From NCBI RefSeq assembly GCF_015832195.1, contig NC_052019.1, positions 6,484,872-6,548,871 of the forward strand: DNA of 64,000 bases, written 5' to 3'. Shown one piece after another: positions 1 to 11,335 of the stretch; within the stretch, counting starts at the first letter, position 1; each line of letters starts with the position of its first letter. Both the position numbers and the translations under genes were made by a program. Under the pieces are notes generated by a model, which was given only the letters and a program-made list of their open reading frames with translations, did not search any database and was not told where the DNA came from. The DNA is from Motacilla alba alba. Its lineage: Eukaryota; Chordata; Aves; Passeriformes; Motacillidae.

Positions 1-3000
1 AATCCAAACAAATGTCACATCCCTGACAAGTGCTGGCTCTTCAATTTTAACCCACATCACTGGGACTTGCTGGAAGGTAAACTCCAAGGCTTAGAGACTG
101 AACATTAGTCAGAGCAAAGGTCCGTTCAGAGCCCAGCACCTTGTGACTTGCACGAGGAGGAGAGAATGCAATTCTTGGCCAAACCAGGAGAAGAGCAGCA
201 GCTCGAGCAGGATGTGGCATCTGGACCCCTATTTTTCTGATTGTCACCATGTGCTGATCTCCTCACCATTTGCCAAAGACCTTTCTGAATCCACCTTTGT
301 TTTTTCAACAGCCTGTGCCAAGCTGATCATGTGGCCTCAGCTGACCCATATCCTGGGTTAAAACTACTGCAGTCCAATCATTTTGATGCTACTGGTTCTT
401 GCCTTGAGTAAAACAGCAATGAGTCAAAATTATCTCTTGGCTGACCAAATCATAACCCCTGAGAGGGCCTTGGGAGAAGGCCCTTGTTCTTCCACAGCCA
501 TTACCAATCCCTGGACCTTTTCCAGTTCTACTTGGTTCTCTTCAGAGAGTGTGGCCAGCTCAGCAGGAAGCATTTAAGCTGGGATCATAAAATGCCTCCA
601 CACAAGAGCAAAATGAGGCTCATTTTACCTCGCCTGAGGTTCAGAGGCATTTACAGACACCTTCATGTCAGGTACTTGAGTCCACAGATGAGACACAGAT
701 AAAAAACTACAGATATGTGTGGCCTTTCAGCAATTATGATCCCAGGCCTCCACTGCACCTCAAAGTACAGTGCCAGGGGCTGAGAGGGACACAAACCTAA
801 AATTTTAAAAGCACACTCTGCATGTCAGGGCCCCTGTGATACTCACTGCTGGCTTTTAGCTCAGTTTGACACATCCAGCACTGCACTTTGGCTAAAAGAA
901 GCTTGAATTATCTGTTTGTGGAGGGGCTGTGGTGCACTGATGTGTCCAGAGTCCATGAATGAAACCTCAGGTCCAGCAAAGATGGGCCAGGAGATGGTGC
1001 TGGGTCCTGCTCCCTTTCTGGAGCTCAGACCAAGGTCACCTTCTGGCTTAGTTTTGAGGTTTTACAGTATAACTGACCAAGTGGTTAACTCAGAACGCAA
1101 TTCAGAAATGTCTTTTGCTGAAGTCTCCCCCTTTTTTGTGACTCCCCCACTGGTCAGTCATCAGGCAGGAGTGCTCTTCATCCCTCTGCCACAGCCTCCC
1201 AGCTCCCCTCTGCTGCTGCAGCTCCACCAGCAGAGGCCTGACAGGGTCACCAAGGCACATCAAGCAGCTCAGCTGCCCCCTCCAATTCATCCCCTCTCCA
1301 CCAGACCACAAGGAGGAAAGGGGGGAGATTTCTGCCACTCCAGAGCCCTGCAGGCAGTTTTGTCTTTCAGGATGACTAAGATTGCTGAGTACAAATGACC
1401 ATTTGAGAATTTTGAGTCATCCAGAGCCATTTTCAAGCAGGCTGGTTATGCAAGAAGCATGTGTACACTGATGCCAGCAGCTCAGCCACAGCTTCAGATC
1501 CCTGCACCCCTGCAGCAGGGACAGGCAGCTGATGTTCCTGTGGGGAAAAGAGTACAGCAAGCTCTCTGCCAAGGACTGATGTGAGCACAGCAAAAGCTGT
1601 GTGTGCTCAGCCCCAGCTCCACAAGCGCAAAATCACAGAGAGAATAATAAAATTGTTCAGAGTGGTGTGAGTAGCCACATGAATAGGTAGGGAAGCCTAT
1701 AAAAATCTTTTCAGGCTGCTTGCAGATTTCTCACACAGGAAAGATGAGGTATAGAACAGTGCTCTCTCTGTAAGAGGAAGATAAGGAGTTGACTGGGAGT
1801 TTTATTGATGGAAATGTGATAAGAAAGAATAAATGGCAGCACTGAAGAGATGGCCCTGCTTCCAAAGAGTGGGCAGAAAAGTGTCTAGCTGCCTTTTTAA
1901 TCATGTAGTTTTTATTTCCAGCTGCAGTTAGGGATCAGCTGGTGTCTCTTTCAGCTATGCAGAAATTGGGAGTAATATAATAGTAGGTCCTCTTCCATGT
2001 GCAATTTTCAAGTGCCTGCAAGACATTTCACTGCTCAGATGATAGCAACACTTCCAAAGGCATGTAAGTCAGGTAGGAATGCTTTCCTTTTCAGATATGA
2101 CTTGACTCTCAATCTACAATGTGCTTTGGGAGTTAACTTCTGGTAAGGCATTCAATTTTCACCAATACTCGTGAAAATCAAAGTGGGATTGTTAAGAGAG
2201 GAAAAAGATACTAATAATCTTTCTGTACCAGCGTTTTAGGAGTCTAAGTACCAATGCTCTTCAAATTTGGTCCTAAAGATCCAAAACTGGTTTCTAAAAA
2301 CAGAGCCCCAAAACATCACTATGGGCTCTGCAAACTCACCTTCCCACCTGTACCACAGCAGCCAGGACTTTTAACAGCCTCTCAGGACTCACATCTCAGT
2401 GCCCTCAAAATAGAATGGTGCTTCAAACAGGTCTGCAGGGCAACAGGATGTCTTGTCTCTTGGTTTATTCAGCAGGACAGGGACCTTCAGCAGTGGCTTC
2501 ATTATCCTCCCTTTGCATCCAAATGCTTTTATGCTTTTCACTGGCACAGCAAGGAATCGAGCAGAACTCAATGATCCCTGATATTTAAACAGCTTTGTAT
2601 TACATTATCTGTCCATGGTGAAGAGTGCCTGAGCAGTGTTTTTCTCTTTCCTGGGATATCTCGAGATATTTTTTCTCTCTCTTTTTAGCCTCTCTCTAAA
2701 ACCACTTGGAAGACAACCTCTTGGCGCAGAAGTGTACATGGGAACACATGGCCAATCTTTATCTTGGCATGCTGGGGAGGTTAGCAGAGGTTGCTCCCAA
2801 ACCAGGTCAGTGCTGCTGCACACCTGCTACCCAGCTGGAGCTGCCCACACTGGATCCAGCACAGCTCTGCAGTGCAGAACAGGCCATCCCATGCTCAAGG
2901 GACAACTGTGGACCATTTGCAACACCCCAGAGATCTTCTACCTCCCACTCCCCATCTACTCATCTCAATGCCTGTTCAATTTAACCAGCCCCTCTGAAAT

Positions 3001-3662
3001 TTAGGCTTGGAGTTTAGTGGGATGGGAGCTTGCACTGCAGATGTCAATAGCACAAAGGGTAGATTTCAGTGTCTAGCATTTGGGATTCTGCCTGGAAGTC
3101 CATGGAAATGCCAGAGCACTGCATTACTCCTCTGTGGCAGTCAGCAGAGAGGGCTGCAGCTGTGTGAAATACTGACATCACTCTGATGTGATATATCCCT
3201 GCAGCACGGCCCTGCTCTGCAAACTGCAGTGTCCCACAGCCTTTCCAAAATGCTCGGCAGATGATTCATGCAAGTCTCTTCTTCAGGAAAAGTAACAAAT
3301 GGGGTGTGTGAATGCAGTAAAAGCCAAAACAGCTGCAGAAGAGACATCTTGTATAAAGCCTTGCAAACACAACTGAGCCCTGATAGGTTATGGCAACACA
3401 CCTGCCAATGTAACTCTCTCAGACCAGCTCCAGAGGCCTGAAGTGTGAGGTGCACTGAGTGGGGTAAGGCACTCCTGGGGTTCTGGTGATCCTGTTGACT
3501 TGAGAAGACCACATTCAGGCTGCATAAAGCACAGGCCACACCGTGTCCTTGTGTCACCAGTAGCCTAGAGATATCCCACATCTCTGCTCACTGTGTCAAA
3601 GCCTTTAGGAAGGAGCCAAGGCTGTTTCATTGACATGATGCCATGGGATATAGAGCAGCCAG
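1..3662. other. Intergenic sequence without recognised genes
   Basis: Ordinary moderately AT-rich sequence. Open frames on both strands are short and have no family resemblance. I see no repeat that I can name. Confidence 0.6.
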
Positions 3663-3668
3663 CTTAAG

Positions 3669-4085
3669 TATTGTATTTGGGTTGCCCCCAAAGGAAGGAA
3701 TGATGAATCTGACTTCATGTTCTCAGAAGGCTAATTTATTATTTTATGATGCTATATTCTATGAAGGAAATACTAAACTAAACTATACTAAAGAATACCA
3801 GAAAAGATACTTAGTGAATGCTAAAAAGATAATAATGAAAACTGTGACTCCTTCCAGAGTCCTGACACAGCTTGGCCCCGATTGGCCAAAGAATCAAAAC
3901 AACTCACAGCAGAATCCAATGAAACAACCACCTGTGGGTAACCAATCTCCAAACACATTCCACAGGAGCACAACACAGGAGAAGCAAATAACATAAGAAT
4001 TGTTTTCTTTTTCTCTGAGGCTTCTCAGCTTCCTGGGAGAAAAATCCTGGGTGAAGGGATTTTTCCAGAGAATGTAAATGCAACA
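3669..4085 (-). mobile_element. Solo LTR of an endogenous retrovirus, copy 1
   Basis: This 417-bp sequence is closely similar over its length to 7633-8055. It is flanked on both sides by the 6-bp direct repeat cttaag (3663-3668 and 4086-4091), as expected of a target-site duplication. In minus-strand sense it starts TGTTGCATTTACATTC and ends TACAATA. Before its 3' end it has AATAAA-type polyadenylation sequence and AT-rich TATA-like stretches. No retroviral gag, pol or env reading frame lies beside it, so it looks like a solo LTR. The family name cannot be fixed from sequence alone. Confidence 0.8.
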
Positions 4086-4091
4086 CTTAAG

Positions 4092-7000
4092 TCAGGCCTT
4101 GCTCTGTCCCCTCTGTGTACAGCTCCTGTCTACTTAAAATAGCAATTAGGGATGGCCTTGAATGTTAATAGTCATATAAGCACTTGAGATTAGACAGACA
4201 TCACAGTTTTTCCTACTTAAATACAGCTCACTTTATGAGTGATCTGCACATTAGTCTTATTTCTATTAAAGGCACTAAAACACCCCTAAATCCCAACGTC
4301 TTGAAACACCAGTATCAAAACCAGTAAGACAGAAGACATTTCAAATACAGATTAAGACTAAGGGACTATTGGGAGTGCAACATATGTATGAGAACTTCAC
4401 ACTCACCTAACATGACACATGGCATTGTACAGCCCTGCGCACACTCAGCCAGTGGGTCAGGGCTGGGCTTGGGCAGATGAACCAGTCCCAAGAACAGGCT
4501 GTCAAGGCTCTACTGCCTGCATGAATATTTCTGATGTGGTGGCTTGGAGGAGAGAAAGTGGAAGAGTTATTTCCTGACCCCTGTCCCTTCTGAACAGGGG
4601 CCAAGTACAGGTCCCTCCTGCTGGAGCTGCTCAGTGAACAAACAGCAGAAGTCCATTATGCATGACTTAATTAAACACAGTTCAAATGAAACTTTGTGTT
4701 CTTGGAAAAAAACAAAACAACAACAAAACCACACAACGACAACAACAACAACAAAATCAAACCAAACCCTAAAAAGAGATTTTGAAACTGTGATCAAACT
4801 CTTACGTAGATTTTCACCAAATTCAGAGGATCAATTCCATAATAATTTCTTAGGGCAAGTGAACTATCCCACAAGCACTGGAGTGTGATTCCAGGTGGAA
4901 ACAACTAAGCAGGATAAGGGTGCAAATGTGCTTTCCAATGCCATGAAAAATCTAGAGAAAAGCTGAAGTGGATGGATTCCAAAATATTTCAAAGAGGCAA
5001 ACTCTTCAGTACAGACATCTGAGAAAGTCATTGATGATTAGAGCATGAATGTCAACCTGAAAAACAGTTATTGACACACCTTGGAGTCTGTGACAATTTA
5101 ACTAAGAGGGGGAAATTGCTTTACAAGAAGAAAGGCACAAAAGTGTGATGAAATGTGCAACTTCACTTGGTAGTTTTTGGGTAGACAATTTAAAAGACCC
5201 ATTCATTTCTCTTGTAATTAGTTTCAGAATGTCTTCATCAGCAGACATCAATATCTGCAGTACACGTGTCTGGCCAAAGAGGACACCCTCGGGCACCCAC
5301 TAACAATGGGATGATGCGCTCTGACATGAATTTCATCTCCTTTGATCATAAAAGGAGTGTAAATTTCTGAGAGCTGCAGCCATCACAAGTGTAAGCAACT
5401 TCAGACTAGGGCAGAAGAAAGGTAGGTAGGAGTTAAGTGGATTGAAAGATTTTACAATGGCAGCCTTTGGAATTGCCTTTTCACCTACCGAAATGCTTCA
5501 ACAGCTCATGAAGAAAGCAAGGAAGAGGAGCTTCTTTCATGGTCAGTAGGATTTGCTGGTTTGAGTTATTCCTTCCTTAAAAATCAGGCTCTCCATCCTG
5601 CAGGAGTATCTTGTCTCTTTTCCATCTGACCTGTGACAAAAGCCTTCCCACTGGCAGAGAGGAGCAAGGAAGGGCTGCTCCACATCTCCAGCTGGATCTG
5701 CTGGAATAACTTCAGGACATTCTGGGACCACTGTGACCATCCTGCTCCAGGAGAGACATTTTTTTTTCCGGGGCACTTGGCAAACTAGACAAGGGACAAA
5801 TAACTCAAAGGGACACAAATGGATGTTGAATCAAGGAAAAGATCTCAACATTTCAAAGAGAGATGTTCTGAGCACCAGAGAATGCACACATTCCTGTTAT
5901 TTGGGATCTTTAGCACAGCCATATCTGGATTCAGGCATAAAAACTTGCTATGAAATACAAAACCTCACTAGTACATTATCAGCTTGTTCTACCTGGAGAA
6001 CATCACCCCCTCCTTGCTTCTCTCTTCCAATGGGAAGACTTGGGATTGCTGCTTTTCTTCCAAAATTCCTGCCATGGTGAAAAGCACAAGCACTGACTGC
6101 TCAGGTGCTTCCATCAGTAACTCACTGAAAATTCCCTCCCCAGATCTGCCACTCACACAGCCAGCAGAGAGATCCCAAGAGGAGGAAATTAGAGACTTGA
6201 GGAAAAAGCAGTGGAAAGGAGCATTTTCAGATCTTCCCACATCTTGTTGGCACACCCCATTTATAAGTGGCATTGATCCACAGCTAACAGGAGAGAACTG
6301 AAGCTCAACAGCTTAAACAGGCAGCCACTCCTGGAAGAGCTTGGATTCATTTGTAAAAAGAAATTTTTGTAGATCCAAACTACAGCAAAAGATTTTACTT
6401 CAATTGCACAAATCAAAGCTGGAATTTTTTTTTGCAGGTACTGCTTTTTCCATCAAAAAATTTTAATTGAGTATTTCTGATTGGTTTTTAAATTGTTTTT
6501 TAGTACCTTTGTGACTATCAGGAGAGGTTTCTGGATAGACTCAGTTTCCTTTCTCTCTTAAAGATATAAAATCTGATGCAGTTTGAAAATTCAGTAGTGC
6601 TTTGATTAAACACTGTGATTATAACATTCAATATATGGTATAAATAAAAAAACCTCATAGATTCCAGAGTCTGAATTGTTTAAACAAGCTTTCCAAGGCC
6701 CAGTGAATGCATCTCCAGGAGTGGATTGAGATGTCAGAGGAGCAAAAACTAGTCAATTTTGTAATTCAAGAAGGAATTTTTACTCATATAAACTGAATGT
6801 AGCCCAGACAATCTCGCAAAGCATTTAAACCATGTAACTGTTTGAATATTCAGTGCAATACTCTAGATGGTGTTAACTGCAATGCCTGGAAAAGCAGTAT
6901 TGTATTTGGAAAGCATCTGAGCAGGAATGTGGCACACCAAATCAGCACGCTCTTCTCTTGCTCTTTTGGGACAGTTTTCAGATAGGGAGGTTTGAAAGGG

Positions 7001-7626
7001 ATCACACCCTCTAAAAACACACATTCTTTCTTCTGATGTTGCTGATACTGCTCCACATGGTTCCAAATATGAAATTATATTCAAATAAATGCTTACTGAA
7101 TATCTTAGATTTTACACTTCTAGTGGTAAAGTCGGATTCTATCGTAGAATTAAACTTGAATATTTTCAGGCAAGTCAAATAACAACCCACCAGGCATATT
7201 TGCAGGTCAGAGTTTTTGTTCCCATCATGAGGCTCTGATTAGACCTTGTCTTCTTGAACATGACCAAAGCTCGAGCAAGGTCTTTCTGTCCTGAGAGAAC
7301 CTATCTCAAAGGAGATAGGATTACTGTGGTGGGATTCTGTGGCAGCCTATGACACTGAAGAGACACATCCTACAAATAAAACCTCAAATTTATTTATTCT
7401 AATTATTTTTACCCCAAATCATTTCAGCAATCCCTTTACATGACTGCACCATTAGCAGCTGCCTTGGCATGAATGAAGGGTCAGGAAAGTGTGGGAGGGA
7501 GAAAGGTATTTCTAAAAACCAGGTTTCACGCTCAGCAAGTCCATTCTGCCCACGTGCTGCTGAAGTTTGCTTTCCAAGGCCTTGGGGGCACATCCTGCCT
7601 CTCCACCATGTACATTTCCTGTCCTG
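4092..7626. other. Intergenic sequence between the two LTRs
   Basis: The stretch holds a CAA microsatellite (4707-4765) and otherwise unique sequence. No retroviral internal region is present, which fits two separate LTR insertions. Confidence 0.65.
4707..4765. repeat. CAA-rich microsatellite
   Basis: A short A run leads into repeated caa and aac units (aacaacaacaacaaca type) in intergenic sequence. Confidence 0.9.
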
Positions 7627-7632
7627 CTACAC

Positions 7633-8055
7633 TATTGTACTTGCTGGGAATGCCCCAACGAAGGCAGGAATGAGGCATCTGACTCCATGTTCTCAGGAGG
7701 CTAATTTATTACTTTATTATACTATATTATATTAAAGAAATACTAAACTAAACTATACTAAAGAATACAAAAAGGATACTTACGGAATGCTAAAAAGCTA
7801 ATAATGAAAACTCCTGACTCTTTCCAGAGTCCCCACACAGCTTGGCCCTGATTGGCCAATGAGTCAAAACAACTCACAGCAGAATCCAATGAAACAATCA
7901 CCTGTGGGTAAACAATCTCCAAACACATTCCACAGGAGCACAACACAGGAGAAGCAAATAACATAAGAATTGTTTTCTTTTTCTCTGAGGCTTCTCAGCT
8001 TCCTGGGAGAAAAATCCTGGGCTTAGGGATTTTTCCAGAGAATGTGAATGCCACA
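7633..8055 (-). mobile_element. Solo LTR of an endogenous retrovirus, copy 2
   Basis: This 423-bp sequence is the same LTR in the same orientation as copy 1, with scattered substitutions and short indels. Its flanks carry a different 6-bp direct repeat, ctacac (7627-7632 and 8056-8061). In minus-strand sense it starts TGTGGCATTCACATTC. The separate flanking repeats indicate an independent insertion and not the second LTR of one provirus. No internal viral genes are present. Confidence 0.82.
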
Positions 8056-8987
8056 CTACACCAGATGGACAAGCCAAAATCCCCACTGTTCCAAATACAG
8101 GTTCAGCCTCACAGGGTGAGAACTTCTCATCTTGAACTTTGCTGGATGCCTGACCCTCACTGGCCTGAGTCTCCATGAACAGCACTTCTAGCAGTGCCAC
8201 CACGTCTACAGATCAGAGTTTAGTTTAATTTCAGATATATTTATACACATATAAACAAGAAAACAGCTTAATGATTGACTGCAGCAATCCTAGCCAGCTC
8301 ATGGTCCACACAAAAAATCTGCTGTCATGTATCATGCCCTTTTAACAGAGAGACAAGCAGGAGCAGGGCCAAGGAAGTTACCTCAGCTGTGTCCCAAGTG
8401 AGAAAGCATCTGGGGCTTGCAGCAAAAGCTCTTGGTCATGGGTGAATGCAGTGAACAATTCCCAGTGCAAAGCACTTATCTTAAAAGCACAGCTTTGAGC
8501 CCACAGCATAAATCAGTATTCTGAGTGCTTCTCATCCCTTACTTTTCTCAAATCCTGCTGGAGGGGTACAGAAAGCTCAAGTTACAGAGTACTAGAGCTG
8601 CTGATCCACAGCAGGAGTGAGCAACTCCTGCTCACTCATAACAACTGCCTGACCCCCTCCTGCTACAGCCTCTTCTCCGTGACCACTTCTGACATAACCC
8701 TCTGCAGAGGTCCAGGACTGGAGACATCACAGCTTTGATGGGGTGATGAAAAGTCCAGCCTGGCTGATGTCTCACTCTAGTGTGAAGGTGGAAGAAAGCT
8801 CTTTTCCCTGTTCCCTCAGCACCTCAGAAACTCATTGTGGCTGGGGAATGTGCAGAGAATCAGACACGAAGCTGCTGCTGGAGCAAAGTCGCAGCATTTT
8901 ACCCTGCTGATGAACTTTTTCTCTCATTTCCATTTTCATTGAAATATCAATTTGCATTTATTAAAAAGCTCTTACCCTCCTCTCCAG

Positions 8988-9013
8988 AAAAAAAAAAAAA
9001 AAAAGAAAAAAAG
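8988..9013. repeat. Poly(A) tract
   Basis: A nearly pure A run with one G interruption, intergenic. No retrotransposon body was recognised before it. Confidence 0.9.
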
Positions 9014-9680
9014 AACAACCACCCTGATCTAAAGAAAGAGATTGGTTTACATAAAATCCTATTAGTTTAGCTGATTGCTTCCAAAACATTTCTGAGAAAG
9101 CCTTCCATTACCATACAAATGGTGCTGGGCCTTTTGCAGGCTAACTGCTAGAAAGCAAAATGATTTGGGCAAATATTCATCAAGGCAGCTGCTTCTGCGA
9201 GTGGGTGTGAGCCTGCTGCACACCAGGGAAGGAAAGAACAAGCAAGAGCTGCTCTTCTCCTCCCTGAAGGCAGCAGCTACACCAGCCCAGCCCTCTCCCC
9301 ATATTCCTGCAGCAGCACCCCAAACAAACAGGGAGCACATGTGCCAGTGAACCCGTGGAGCTGGGAAAAATGAGGAATGCAGAGGGAACGGGGAGTTTGG
9401 GAGAGGAGGAGGCACTGGCAGCCCAGAGTGACCCGGAGCAGAGCAGCCGGGAGCGTGCCCACCGCCTTGGCTGGGAGCTGCATTCCTCCTCAGTGTCATC
9501 ATTTTCCCCTCCTCGCTGGAATAACCACCAGATCCCACAAGCTCTTCCTGAGCCATGGAGCCAAGAGAGCTAACAGTGCTGGAGGTTTATAGACCCCTGT
9601 GCAAGCAGCTTTTGGAGGTGTTGGCATCAAGTCAATGCTGATGCTCTGAGCCTCCTGACCTTGGTGAAGATGCTCACTAC

Positions 9681-9747
9681 AGGGGATTTGACCAGATGAC
9701 CTTTAAAAGTCCTTTCCAACCTGATCCATTCTGTGCTTCTGTGATCT
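9681..9747 (+). repeat. CR1 LINE 3' end, plus orientation
   Basis: The sequence contains the CR1 3' tail pattern: gaccagatgacctttaaaag, cctttccaacctgatccatt and a terminal ctgtgcttctgtgat tract. CR1 is the dominant bird non-LTR retrotransposon and copies are usually 5'-truncated. The 5' limit of this one is not clear and may extend some tens of bases further left. Confidence 0.75.
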
Positions 9748-11254
9748 CTGAGGCTTGCTGGTCACCTCTCTGGGACTGCAGGGTGTAACCTGGGTGATGT
9801 GAAAACAGCCAGGAGTGAGGACATCACCTTGGTGGCCACCTGGGCTTTGCGGTGGGCTGGAGGTTCTCTGGGTTTCTAAAAGGGAAGCTCCCCACTGAAG
9901 GTCTTGCAAAGTCTGCAAAGATTTTACCGAGTCAGGGCTTCTGAGTGACTGGATAACCACAGTCCCCTGGTGTCATGTGGATGATGCCTGACCCTTTCCT
10001 GTAAAGGTAAAGCCTTTCTTAAGCACTCCCCAGAGGTGCTTTTTGTGAATCAGACAGCCACGTGAACAAAGCAAGGATCCAGATCTAAAACACAATCATA
10101 AATTTAGTGAAGATCCCAAATCTGGGAAAAGAGTCTGCACAGAGCTGGTTTTTGTACTTTAACATCAATCATTGCAATCACCTTTGGGAGAACAAACATC
10201 TCATTCACAGCTCTCATGGGATGCAGTAACAACCTCAGAAAGTACTGTAATGCAGAAAGCCACAAACAGCTTCATTGGCCTTTAAGAAAAAAAAAATGTG
10301 TGTGGGGGGGAAATATCAGTGAGCACTAAGATGCAACATGAGAGAGCAGTAAAAATTTAAACATTCAGCAGCGATTCCACTTAACATTTATAGGCAATTT
10401 CCTGTTCTAATAAGCCAAAATTGAAAAAAAAAAATAAAGGAGCTATGGTACCAGAGAGATATCATCAACCATTGCTGAAAATAAAATAAAACATCAAATC
10501 CCTAGGACTTTTCATCAAGGGGGCAGTGAAGGGAACATGCCAGTCCTAAGGCTGTGTTGCAACTTCCCTGAAAGCACCTCCCAGTCTCACACCACTAGCT
10601 CTAGGCAAATGAGTTCTAATTACCCTATTTGAGTCAGACCAGCACTGGTAACCAGAGGGTCTTCACTCCCAGCCTGCTTTAGGAGCTCTGTGTAGAAACA
10701 AAACACAAGGGAATGTGAGGAGGTGCTCTTCCATCTCCAGCATCTCAGCCACCAGTGATGCAGCACGGGCTGGGCTGTTAAGGAAAGCCCCTCAACAGAC
10801 ACTGGAGGTGTTGGTTTAAAAACAAACACCCAGTCAGTTCAGCAGCTTTGGGGAAATTTTCCCAAAGACACCTTTCTCCTCAATTTATACTTTTCTAAAG
10901 ACTTAACACATTATCTGGTGGTCAAAATTACACCAGAGCTGAGCAGGGACCTTTCTGCTTTTTTGACTGAGGTGACACAGCACAGAGTGCATCCAACAAA
11001 AGAGACTTGGTCACATCTGGCTTTAAGCCTGACCTGCAGAGGAAGCTGGAGGGATGGATGTGTTGAGGGACAACCTTCCAAAGCAAACTCAGACTGTGGC
11101 TGCCCCTGTGTTTTTGTTGTTCAAGGTCATCAATCAGTTCAGTGTGGCACTGCCAACACCAACAGCAACCTCTGCGTGTGCCCACAGCCGTGTCTGCCAC
11201 AACAGGAGAGCACAACACCCCTGGCAGGGCCATGGCTGCTCTTCAACCACTGCA

Positions 11255-11335
11255 CCTGCCTCAGCAGGGGGCTTGGAGCTGGTGACCCACTGTGGTCCCT
11301 TCCAACCCCACCCATTCTGGGATTCTGTGATTCTG
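11255..11335 (+). repeat. CR1 LINE 3' end, plus orientation
   Basis: The stretch ggtcccttccaaccccaccc followed by attctgggattctgtgattc is the CR1 3' terminus with its characteristic 8-bp ATTCTGTG-type tail. The 5' boundary is approximate. The copy overlaps the longest spurious open frame of the window. Confidence 0.8.

Noticed and set aside
916..1398. 160-residue plus-strand open frame
   Set aside because: The composition is low in structure, there is no recognisable domain, and the opposite strand is similarly open.
3663..8061. A single provirus bounded by the two LTR copies
   Set aside because: Each LTR has its own distinct flanking 6-bp repeat, and the 3.5 kb between them holds no retroviral gene remnants.
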